A stretch of DNA of 64,000 bases, from positions 62,001 through 126,000 of the forward strand of contig BROI01000028.1 in the NCBI GenBank assembly GCA_027923505.1, in the 5' to 3' direction. The translations under genes were made by a program, and so were the position numbers. The notes under the pieces are model-generated. The model was not told the DNA's origin. It did not search any database and worked only from the letters and a program-made list of their open reading frames with translations. Positions 10,274-19,765 of this stretch are shown in pieces (positions within the stretch are counted from its first letter, which is position 1; each line of letters starts with the position of its first letter). The DNA is from Mayamaea pseudoterrestris. Its lineage: Eukaryota > Bacillariophyta > Bacillariophyceae > Sellaphorales > Sellaphoraceae.

Positions 10274-11625
10274 CTAGGCTACGCACAGGTCACACGTTCC
10301 CGGGCAGCGGTCAGCAATGTGTAACCAGTCGCACAGGTCGCCGCCATCTCCTCGACGATGCTCTTTAAGCCATGCGCAATCTTTTTCAGTTTGATCTCCG
10401 AGATCGAACAGTAGACTACTGTCCGAGCAACTGCCTGTTGAAGAAACAAACACTTCATCAGTGCCGTTCGCACGTCTTAAAGAGCGCTGTTTGCGCCGAC
10501 GCCGAAATGCTCCGCAGGTGTCCAGTGGTGGCGACTGTGAAAGTGTACAAATTTGCGTCCAGATCCAGTTAAAAGACGAAGAGACTCTCGAATAGACCTG
10601 CATCAAGGGAGAGAGGGTAAGAATTATGATTGGTCCGCCCTTTTTCTTGCTCAAACGCAACGTTTCACTGGCACTTACACCTGGATGTCGATCGTCGGCG
10701 CACAATCTGGAACCCCAACTAACAACTCCGACTTGTTGTCCGTCTTGGTTCATGAGGGGGCCACCACTATCCCCCGAACACGAGTCTTTGCCTTTCGCCC
10801 CGGCGCACAACATGGTTGCACTGTCAACATATGGCCGCCGTCGGTAGCTTGAAACGCACTTGGCGTCTGCAACATATGAGATATTCACTTCCCGTAACGT
10901 TTTCGAATATGCTGTTCCTTGCTGATTTGTAGCTCCAAACCCGATCACCGTCAGTGGTTGACCTCTTTTGATGCGGCCTCCGTTGTATAGCTGTGCAAAC
11001 TCCGTTACGTTTGTTGCGACACTGTCAAGCGCAACAACCATGAAATCATTTTGAACCGTAAACCAATTATAGTTGGGGTGCCGGACTTTAGTTCTGACTG
11101 CAATCTTTTCGGCCTGGCCCCCCATGACGACAAAGCCTGCCGCATTAGCCATAGTTGCACCAACGACAACGTCTCCTGACCATGCACTGCCTTTACAGTG
11201 ACCTGCCGTTAGTACAATATCTTTCCAAATGAGACTGAGACGATAAAAGCGATTGTTAGCCTAGGTTTGTAGTCACAAACACGACAAACGGATAGAAGAA
11301 TGAATGCAAAGATACAGGGTGCAGGGTGCAGGGTGCGGTTCGCAGGTTCTGAACCTGTCACTCATCAATGTCAAGCCGAAACGTACCTGCCGCCACACAC
11401 AGTCTGCTCTGCAGCAACGAAGTACGGATATTTATCCAGAGGTGCTATAGAGCCACCGACGATGCGAGGCTGGAGTTGTCGTGCTTGGCCATGGACTGAC
11501 TGTGAATTGGCACCATGATCAGGATCACCATCACTGAAAGTCGCTGCAGTCGTAACTCTGCTCGCAGCTGCAGCGAAGCTTAAACATGTCCATGTCAGGA
11601 GAAGGCGTCTACTTTTGAACGCCAT
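10274..11625 (-). CDS. Secreted trypsin-like serine protease with ShK-like C-terminal domain
   Basis: Model: exon 1 11625-11387, exon 2 11234-10679, exon 3 10597-10274; 372 residues. An N-terminal signal peptide (about residues 1-28) is followed by a propeptide and the activation site 'RIVGG'. The catalytic triad is visible as 'LTAGHC', 'NDFMVVAL' and 'GDSGGPL'; 'CGGSLIWKDIVLTAGHC' is rebuilt across intron 1 and 'HPGVYSRVS' across intron 2, matching the S1 family closely. The tail 'CAWLKEHRRG...CDWL...CPGTCDLC' fits a ShK-like cysteine module often found in stramenopile secreted proteins. Intron 2 (10598-10678, 81 nt) has no stop in frame, so its retention would give a longer readable protein. 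Probably extracellular or vacuolar. Confidence 0.88.
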
Positions 11626-11877
11626 TCCTTGAATTGATCGTTGGCCAAGAATTCAGTTGCGATGGATGGAGCGAAATAATGAGCAAAAACGAGCGGGCGA
11701 CATTTCGACGCTGATCGTGCATGACCCAAAATGACCGTTTCTCAAAGCGTGACTGATTACGTCGTACCGGTTGAACCAGCGACACGATCTTTTCGTCGGC
11801 GCGTGCCCACCATGGGAACACATCCTCGAGTCGCATCTTCGCCTCACGCACTTGCACCATAATATCCACAAGCAACC

Positions 11878-12598
11878 ATGGGCTGCTGCACGTCGTGCTT
11901 GGATGCCATCAGTGGTAGAAGTTCGAATGATACGAGGCAGTCGGAAACCGAATTGCGGACAACTTCCGCTTCGTCTTCCTCGGACGATGCGAAATCTCTC
12001 TCCGTCTCTCGTGCCATGTCAGCACCCACGATTGACCTCCACGATCGACAAAACGCTAGAATCACTGGATATGGATTAGCGATTGTTGGAGTCTCCATTG
12101 AGCAGGATTCCGCCTACTGGGAGGTGCATGTCGACATGGGAAAGGAAGGCTCAGCGCCCATGGAGCTGCTGGTTGGCGTCTCATTGAAGCGTGATCGTGC
12201 ATTCTTCAAAGCAATGGAAGACACTCCAGCAGGTATGTTGCACATCCAAAAATCATTAAAGCCGGTATGATTGTATGTTTGTCTCACAAAGCTATACTCT
12301 GTCAGCCTCTCAAGTTGACAAAGGCACGGAGATGATGCGCAACATTAAAGTCAAGCACGGCGACACTATCGGCGTTGCAGTCCAGCAGGATGATTTGCCA
12401 ATGATCCAGTTTCTTTTGAATGGCGAGCCGCTGCATGATATTTCAATCAACAAGTTTCGGGGCAGTGTATATCCTAGCATATTCCTACCAGAAAATGACG
12501 GCCTTTCGGCTCGGTTCGTGTTTGCGGAAAGTAGCTTCAAGGAGATGCCTCCTGGAGCACGATTTGGTCCATTAATCATTGCACGGGGAATCATATAG
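11878..12598 (+). CDS. SPRY-domain protein with myristoylation/palmitoylation N-terminus
   Basis: Model: exon 1 11878-12232, exon 2 12306-12598, intron of 73 nt; 215 residues. The start 'MGCCTSC' fits N-myristoylation on Gly2 and S-acylation of the following cysteines, so the protein is probably membrane-anchored. A Ser-rich linker is followed by a SPRY-type beta-sandwich: 'WEVHVDMG', 'MELLVGVSLKRD', 'VKHGDTIGVAVQQDDLPMIQFLLNGEPLH' and 'VYPSIFLPEND'. The acceptor at 12305 was chosen because the earlier AG at 12291 leads to an early stop. SPRY domains bind proteins; the partner is unknown. The start lies 252 bp from the divergent protease gene. Confidence 0.8.
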
Positions 12599-12651
12599 AT
12601 AATAATACTATGTGCTAGTGTTCTGAATACATGGCTTATAGTGATCCATTT

Positions 12652-13112
12652 CTACATTTTCCCAAAGATTTTCCTGGCAAGCATGAGACCTGACGCCGCA
12701 GCCATGATGCCACCAACGTTATTCGTCATTACGTAGAACACGGCCTTGGTTGTTTCGCCTTTGACTAGCCATGCAACTACATCCGTTGAATATGTTGAGA
12801 AGGTTGTGAATGAGCCACAAAATCCTACTCCAAGCAGCAATTTTTGCCGTGGGATAGTCCCCCAAAGTTAAAGTACGAAACGGGCTTGGAAGCTGGCACA
12901 GTAGAAACTAGTGGAGTACCAGCAACTCCTCCCAGTATGAAGCTACCACCAATGTTGATCGCCGCTGTATGCCATCCCGAGTAGCGGCCGAATCGGTGAG
13001 GATCAGTGGCGATCCATTCCGTTGCGACTTTTCCGGCTTGATGTCGACTCATGGCGCCAAAGAAGGCTCCAACACCAATAGCAACTGCATCTCCAGCGAT
13101 TAGAAGTGTCAT
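12652..13112 (-). CDS. FluC/CrcB-type fluoride channel with an apparent one-base frame break
   Basis: Small membrane protein of the CrcB/FEX family, which exports fluoride. The N-terminal half has 'GVGAFFGAMSRHQAG' and 'AAINIGGSFILGGVAG'; the C-terminal half has the signature 'GFCGSFTTFSTYS' and 'NVGGIMAAASGLMLA'. The halves lie in different frames. They would join at a run of five A's (minus strand, near 12842-12846) if one more A were present, reading '...HGKKLLLGVGFCG'. No GT-AG intron of the usual size explains the shift. A sequencing or assembly error, a recent mutation or an unusual short intron are all possible. Start at 13112 gives a normal N-terminus; upstream frame is open but lacks family likeness. 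Confidence 0.75.
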
Positions 13113-13355
13113 GGTGAGTGCTTTTGTAGCTCTGATAGTGATGATAGTTCTTTCAAGCGTGCAGTTGTGTTTTCCGGCGATTCGTTGCGTTACATTCATT
13201 TTCGTCAAAACCCTTGCGACACTCGAGTCACGGATTGACTGTCGACCGCGCCGCGGCAATCGACTGCAATAAGCACAGCATACCTTTGATCCCGCCTACC
13301 ATGGCCAAACTAGCATAGCATATGATCATACCAGACATTCGATTGACGCCCCGCT

Positions 13356-15505
13356 ATGGACAAGTCAAATCATGAGACTATTCCTGCTTGCTCGCAAAGG
13401 GTCGAAGCAGCAGCGGCGTCGGACGCTGTCGAAGAACATGAAGCAGACAATCCGCAACCTCGCCCTTTGGCATCAACGAGGCTCAAACGCCTTGACTTTT
13501 GTCGCACAAAACTATTTGTCAGAATCTTTTCAGCTAAATATGGGCCCTGTGAAGTGATTGCTGGTGGCTCTTTCAAAGAATCCTTGACTCTGACGAGAGA
13601 TGTCACGCCGTTTATCAAGACATTGCTCCTCCAAAAACAAGCACTGGAAGGAGGGAAAGAAGACTGTATCGATGGAGATCAACACATGAACAAGCGAAAT
13701 CGCTTGGATGCGTCAGATTCGCGGCATATCTTTTCGCTAGACGCCATTGCTTCGTCCGGAATGAGGCGACGAGAAATTGTTCTGCTGCACGACACTGGCA
13801 TGAACGCTATATTTGGCGATCCATGTCCCGGTATTTCCAAACGTTTGCATATTCAGTACATTCTATCAGAATCGCGTCTCGTTGCAGCAAACGAAAGCGG
13901 ATCTAACAAACTACAAATCGCATCGTTTGCCGAACATGAACGGGTGGTCTTGGTTCGACGAGACGAATTAGGCCGAGCCTTTGACCTAAATGACGAGTTC
14001 AACCGCATGAGCAAGCTTGAAACATCTATGGATAGCGAAAATGCCACGAAAGATCAACCAGAGCCGCATGTACACCAAGCAACCGAAGCAGTTGTCGGAT
14101 CACATCGAGTAAACTCGCTTTCACGCATTTCGCAAGCAGCCATTTTCGAAACTTTCCTGCCTATACTCTTGCCGTATTTGGAAATTCGTGAGCGTGCCCA
14201 ATCACAGCTCGTTTGCAAATTATGGCGAAAGATCCTGCGACAATGGGGTGTTGCAACATCGATTGACTCAACTGACCCAACCCTGACGCGACCGATACTT
14301 CGGGGCATACTCAGCAACTCATTTGCGTCCCTGCAATGTTTGTTTCTAAGTGACTTTATCGCCTTGGAGAAGCAAGACCTTTCGCTTGCGATTCCACACT
14401 TGAAAAAGCTTCGTTATCTCGACGTCAGCCGATGCTGCCTATTGGACGACGGCACTCTGGCGCTCCTGAGTCACCTGTCGGAGACACTGGAAGTTTTGTA
14501 CATTAAGGGGCTGAAACGAGTTACCGATGTTGGTTTGACAGCGTTGGCGCGATCGTGCTACAGACTACGCACACTTGATATCTCTTGCATTCACCAAATT
14601 ACCGATGCATCAGCGATGCAAATTGGCCAACACCTGCCAAACCTTCGAGCTCTATACTTGCGTGACAATTACATGCTCACTAATGAAAGTATTGACGTCA
14701 TTACAAGCAATTGCAAAGAACTGGAGCAATTGACACTTTGGGGTTGCATTTGCATGAAACATCTCACCTTCCGTCGGGACCTGATGTACGTCTCCGCCAT
14801 TGAAAATCTTCAGACACTGAATTTTTGGGGTTGCCATGGATTAACTGACGAAGCTGCCCAAGCGATCGCAGGTATGGCGAATCTGAAGACTCTCATTGCT
14901 GCGGAATGTCACCGGTTCACGGATGCGTTTGTGGTGAGAACAGTGTGCCGAGTTTTTGCGATTCATTCGTCAAAAGTTTCACTAATGTTTACTTCGTCTC
15001 AAACCAGACAGAGGTATCCGCACACGTGCCACAACTTAACCATTTAAACCTCCGCTATTGTCGACTCATCTCTGACAACGCTGTCAATGTTGTCGCCGAG
15101 CGCATGTCACATTTGCATTCCCTCGACGTGAGCTTTTGTCCCAGATTGACGGCGTCGTCCATTTCCAATTTGATATCGCTGCGAGGAGGCACCTTAGCCG
15201 AGCTATCTCTGCGGCAGTGTCGAAACATATGCGAATCACTCTATGGAACCAGAGCTTCGCAACATCGCCACGAATTGACCGCTCTGATGGACCAGCAATC
15301 AGGTCAATCCAGCAACATGGTTTCTCATGCCTTGATAACTCTCGGTCCGCGTTGCAATTTGTCTGTTTTTGATGTGAGATATGAAGGGGGCCAAGCGAAT
15401 GACGCCCTCAACAGTGACTCTCTTGTGAAAACACTTACATCGCTTGGCTTTGTCGAAGCAACGAGGGGATATTTTCATCGACAAACAATGTGGAATTACG
15501 CCTAA
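13356..15505 (+). CDS. F-box protein with AMN1-type leucine-rich repeats
   Basis: Model: exon 1 13356-14933, exon 2 15008-15505, phase-0 intron of 74 nt; 691 residues. An N-terminal region of about 240 residues without known likeness is followed by an F-box-like stretch (residues ~265-305, 'ETFLPILLPYLEIRERAQSQLVCKLWRKIL'). After it come cysteine-containing LRRs of about 26 residues ('LRTLDISCIHQITDASAMQIGQHLPNL'), as in FBXL proteins. These act as substrate receptors of SCF ubiquitin ligases in cytosol or nucleus. The intron interrupts the LRR array, and 'DAFV-TEVSAHVPQLNHLNLRYCRLIS' continues it properly. Substrate unknown. It is divergent from the fluoride channel gene, 243 bp apart. Confidence 0.85.
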
Positions 15506-15589
15506 GCAAAGCCGTTGGCTTCGTCCCGGCATCTTTAGGTGCTCTCTTGCTTCATGTGATCGATCGATCGAATTTGGAAAGTCTAAAAT

Positions 15590-18500
15590 CTAATTTAGTT
15601 CCTTTATAAATTTTAATTTAAACTTCGACTTCGGCATGGTCTTTTCGTGCGATATAGACGGCTCAAGCAGTGCCGGAATCGCAGCATCGCGCCTCGTTAT
15701 TTCAGCTGCCGTATAGGCAGCGATAAAAATACCCTCATCCTGCGCCTGATTTCGCAGTGCGATCGCTTCCTTGCATCGAGCGACGGTTGCTGGATCGAAC
15801 AGGCGCTGCCGACTGGGCTCTAAATCCTCCAAGTCCTGGCCGCCAATGCATCGTTTCAGCATAACCGCAAGATCTTCCTCCTTTCCTTGAACGAACTGAA
15901 GGGCAAACTCGTAGCCATCGGCAATGGCGTGCTCGCGCAACAGAGTGTTGTATAGTTCTCTGGCTAAAAGAGCCCCACTTCGGCGAGAAAATCTCTCATT
16001 GTCAAGGCGAATAATGTCAATGGCACATAGAATCAACGCGTCACTATAGCGTGCAACACTCGCAGGGTGCATCTTAGAGATGAGTTCAACAACAAGTGCA
16101 AGCTTTCCTGAACGTAAAAGACCACCTTCTTCGGCAACGAAGAGTGGTCCACCTGTCTTGAGTCGAATATCCATTTCTGCCCACCGTTCATCGTCTGGAA
16201 CGAGAGCATTAGGTTCCTCCTTGCCTTGCGTGAAATAGAGGTGCGTCTCCGAATGGATGGAAGCTCCAACGCTTGGATTTTGCTTTTGCTGCAACATCTG
16301 TGGCGCATCAGTTATGATATCAAGTAATGACTCCAGGTCGCCTTCAACAATCGCTTTGCGCCGAATGGTGAGCGTCAAAGCTTCCGTTAGTTTAATCCTC
16401 TCCTCATTCGTTAAGTCGGAAGCTTCTCCATACCCACAATAGAAAACGCCACCAGCAACGGCTACTCCGACAGCTTGGGCGACTTCCATAAACATATCCG
16501 CAATATTCGCGACAGTTTGAATGGCTGCAAGGTAAACAAACGATTCGGAATCTCCCAGTGCAGTCACGCAAAGTTGCAGGCATTCCCACACAACACCTTT
16601 AAAGGAGCTATCGCTCAGCGACACAGTCCCCGTAGCTTCGACACATGCTGCAGCCAAATGCCTCAGTTGCACAACGGCACGCGCACGAATCGGTGGCTCC
16701 GGCGATTGTAGGTCATGTTCGATCGCCGAAACTAATGAGGTATCGTCCTTTCCAGTCTTCAAATTAATTTCCGATTTCGTACTATCCGATGCTTGACGTG
16801 CGACGACAAGAGCAAGCGCGTGGCTTGCAAGTTCCGCAAGCTTTGACGAAGACTCTACTGGCAGAGCATCTGAAAGCTTGTCGTCGTTTTGTTGTTGACT
16901 AGCGCAGGCCAAAACGCCAAGAGGGTTCACAAAAGATTGCAGTAATTGCTCATCTTGATCGGTCCGTCGATCCGCTCCTAGTTCAAGCATACCAATGAGT
17001 AGACTCAGCAAGATTGTACAAACGGAAGTAACGTAATTGCCATCAGCATGAATCGCAAATGCACTTGAATCATCTAATAAATTAGATTTCGTTCGATTTG
17101 CATAGTTTTGAAACGTATCAAACGCCTCGTTCATTCGTTCCATACAGCGAGATAGGATGTCCAGCTCTGCGCTAATCACTTCGCTTGATTCTTGCTGTGA
17201 GAATTTACAAGCCGCGGCATCGAAAACAACTTTCATCATCTCGAGAATTGTCGCGTCTCCAGCGAGAAGGGACTCAAGCGGCAGCGACTCGCATAGCAAT
17301 GGCAAGAGCACCATTGATATCAATCTGCATGATGCGCTGCGGAATGCTGGTGACATATGAGATTGCATCTCTTTCTCCTCTGACATGAAGTAGACGGTCA
17401 GTGAGAGCAGAAACAAACCCGACACCCAATCAGTGATTCGCCTGTCGTTGTTGTTAGCAGCTCCTGCTTCAATCGCTATCATTGTGCTTAATACATCCAC
17501 CAATATTTTAGAGCGCTCCTCAATCAACTTGACCATGGCCTCGAGCGGCAGCGTTTCGTCAAGGTTTCGTATTGTAATATACTCAATAACATCGTCACTT
17601 TGCCCCGACGTCTCTATGTCAAGCTGATTCCCAGCAATATCCCACTCGTTGATATGTGCAGAAACAATTGCCACAATCAGAACGTCGTTCATTATAACAT
17701 GCTTGTCAAGACCAAGCAAGGAACGCATCATAAGTTCTAACGTAAGCTGTGCATTGTGTTTCACCGTTAAATGCAGGATGGAAGGTATGGCTGCGACGCG
17801 AAGTGACAAGTCAAAAACGCTAAGCGAGTCGACTCCCGTTGCTGGCCGAAACAATAATAGCGCAAGCACATTCGGTTGGACAAAAGGAGGGATGTGTGTC
17901 AAAAGCGCACCGAATCTGAGAATGATGGACGCGTAGCATCCGCCGCAGCAGAGGCCTTCCATCACCGCAGGCAAATGATCGGGTAGTAGCAAATTTATCA
18001 TGGACCAAATCGTTTCAAGTTTGAACCTTTGCGCCTCGCCGAGACCTTGCTCATGTTCCTCGTACTCGTCCAACAAACTGCCCATTTCCGAGCAAATGCT
18101 TTTGATCTTGTCAGTAGCAGACTCTGCAGACTTCATTGGCACCATGAGCGCTCCCGTTCCGGCAATAACGGCGCGGGCCAGTCGCATGGCGGCGGCCCCG
18201 TCACCTTGAAAGATTTTGAGCAGTACACGCAGCGGCAAGCTGGACAAGCGAGGAGCCACCTTGTGTCGCAACCAAGCGGGTGCAGCCATGCCTTGCGCAA
18301 GGAGCGTCTGATAGGTTCGTGCAATGAGCGCTTGGTCAATGATGCAAGTAGATGCGCCTTCCGACGGTGCATCGTCCAACCCAAGCTGACCAAGTGTAGA
18401 TTGCCATGTTGAATCGTATTGGAGCTGCAATGCATTGTCACTTTCACTCCGCAGCTGTCGCAGATTATCCTCCACCTGAAGAATGGCCGCGTAAATGTGA

Positions 18501-19252
18501 CTCAAATGCCGCGGCAATAACATGGGGCGAAATCGATCCAGTAGAATGACTTGTGCAAGTAACATTGTCGTCTCCTTTAGCTCCAAAGTGCTGGCAGTAC
18601 ACTTGCCATTTTCATCGTAGGGCTCCGTGACATCACTGTCACGCATCCACCAAACTAGACTCTTGGGTGGAATGCGTCCCTTGAGCGCATTGGGAAGAGT
18701 GCGGGCGTAGGTCTTTGGAGCATGCAGGATGTGATCGTCAACGAGCGGCAATATCGCAGTTGCCACTGTCAGTTCCAACAGGCAGGCAATGTCAGTATAG
18801 TTTCGAAGCGAAAGAAGCAAGCCAGGCGGTGGCACGACTGGTTTCTTGACCTTCTCTTGGGTATCTGTTGATTGCTGAAGAAGTTCTTGGCTTGATGATT
18901 CATTGTCCAGTGCTTGGTAGCACCGCCAGAGTGCCTGCAACAGAGGCAGCAGAACCTGCCGCACAAAAAGACTTCGTTCGCTCGCAGCTGGACTTTGTAA
19001 GATAAATTGGTTTTCTGATAATATTGATTTGTTATTCGTCGCTGCTGCAAGTTTGTGACAAGTCGTATGTATGGCTTGCACTAAGCCTTGCGTTTCCATT
19101 TGACTGTAGAGTGGAAATTGAAACGGATTTTCCTTGGATGCGATTGCAAACGCAGGAGTCTGTCGCACACTCTGAATGACATTTTCAATGCGCTGCACCA
19201 CTTCCTCCGCAAGACTTGCAAGTGATTGTTGCTGCGTTTGATGATTCGTCAT
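15590..19252 (-). CDS. TANGO6/RTP1-like HEAT-repeat protein (RNA polymerase assembly factor family)
   Basis: Single exon, 1220 residues, close to the usual ~1,100 of TANGO6. It is alpha-helical throughout. The C-terminal third carries the RTP1_C1-like sequence 'PIRARAVVQLRHLAAACVEA...LQLCVTALGDSESFVYLAAIQTVANIAD' (about residues 850-920), matching the 'IRA...DxDSFVYLxAIxGLxxLAD' pattern of TANGO6 and yeast Rtp1. A second helical block near residues 1060-1150 ('RRSGALLARELYNTLLREH') is consistent with the RTP1_C2 region. Rtp1 helps assembly and nuclear import of RNA polymerase II; TANGO6 was first found in secretory screens. Assignment rests on the C-terminal region only. Confidence 0.72.
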   Translation of the reverse strand: MTNHQTQQQSLASLAEEVVQRIENVIQSVRQTPAFAIASKENPFQFPLYSQMETQGLVQAIHTTCHKLAAATNNKSILSENQFILQSPAASERSLFVRQVLLPLLQALWRCYQALDNESSSQELLQQSTDTQEKVKKPVVPPPGLLLSLRNYTDIACLLELTVATAILPLVDDHILHAPKTYARTLPNALKGRIPPKSLVWWMRDSDVTEPYDENGKCTASTLELKETTMLLAQVILLDRFRPMLLPRHLSHIYAAILQVEDNLRQLRSESDNALQLQYDSTWQSTLGQLGLDDAPSEGASTCIIDQALIARTYQTLLAQGMAAPAWLRHKVAPRLSSLPLRVLLKIFQGDGAAAMRLARAVIAGTGALMVPMKSAESATDKIKSICSEMGSLLDEYEEHEQGLGEAQRFKLETIWSMINLLLPDHLPAVMEGLCCGGCYASIILRFGALLTHIPPFVQPNVLALLLFRPATGVDSLSVFDLSLRVAAIPSILHLTVKHNAQLTLELMMRSLLGLDKHVIMNDVLIVAIVSAHINEWDIAGNQLDIETSGQSDDVIEYITIRNLDETLPLEAMVKLIEERSKILVDVLSTMIAIEAGAANNNDRRITDWVSGLFLLSLTVYFMSEEKEMQSHMSPAFRSASCRLISMVLLPLLCESLPLESLLAGDATILEMMKVVFDAAACKFSQQESSEVISAELDILSRCMERMNEAFDTFQNYANRTKSNLLDDSSAFAIHADGNYVTSVCTILLSLLIGMLELGADRRTDQDEQLLQSFVNPLGVLACASQQQNDDKLSDALPVESSSKLAELASHALALVVARQASDSTKSEINLKTGKDDTSLVSAIEHDLQSPEPPIRARAVVQLRHLAAACVEATGTVSLSDSSFKGVVWECLQLCVTALGDSESFVYLAAIQTVANIADMFMEVAQAVGVAVAGGVFYCGYGEASDLTNEERIKLTEALTLTIRRKAIVEGDLESLLDIITDAPQMLQQKQNPSVGASIHSETHLYFTQGKEEPNALVPDDERWAEMDIRLKTGGPLFVAEEGGLLRSGKLALVVELISKMHPASVARYSDALILCAIDIIRLDNERFSRRSGALLARELYNTLLREHAIADGYEFALQFVQGKEEDLAVMLKRCIGGQDLEDLEPSRQRLFDPATVARCKEAIALRNQAQDEGIFIAAYTAAEITRRDAAIPALLEPSISHEKTMPKSKFKLKFIKELN

Positions 19253-19765
19253 GGTCGTCGTCTCAATGAATGAGCGAACGCTGCGTATCGCGTATGTTCA
19301 TGGCCGAAAATGGACGAGGAAGCGAAACGTGTGGTGAGTCATGATGTGACAGAGTGACGTTCGTAATTAGTCTTGCTACGACAGTAGGACGTTTTCTATC
19401 GAAAAGAAGTAGCGCCGGCACCAAAGAACACTCAATGACGCTCGCAAAGCACAACATATCGATGCATATTACAGAGCTTACGACCTCCGCAGAGTATCAG
19501 AACGCATTCATCGGTTTGCTTCCCGAGTTTCTTCCGCACTGTTGCCGATCCTTTGAGCAGCCGGCCGATCCGCCAATGGGGCCCGCCTTTTGGTATAGGT
19601 GAAGCTTGGTGTCTTTCGCCATTCTATTCGTCGAGAGCCATTCATCGTTGGCCGCAAGCAAAAGCAGCAAGAGCCACGGCAAGCTCCATCTCCATCCACT
19701 CCTTCTCCCACACAAAAAGTTTTGATTCTATCTTCCATCACAACTCTAGCTTCTCCTTGTACATC
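19253..19765. promoter_or_regulatory. Divergent promoter region of the TANGO6-like and nitrite reductase genes
   Basis: These 513 bp separate the two start codons. No gene is supported inside. The part next to 19766 is C/T-rich (TCCATCTCCATCCACTCC), a feature often seen near algal transcription starts. No nitrogen-responsive site could be named with confidence. Confidence 0.4.

Noticed and set aside
10004-10324. Plus-strand frame of 106 codons before the protease gene end
   Set aside because: No family likeness; its end overlaps the last protease exon on the other strand.
11305-11335. GGGTGCA repeats as a possible telomere-like tract
   Set aside because: Only about three units, within an intron of the protease gene; not a telomere motif.
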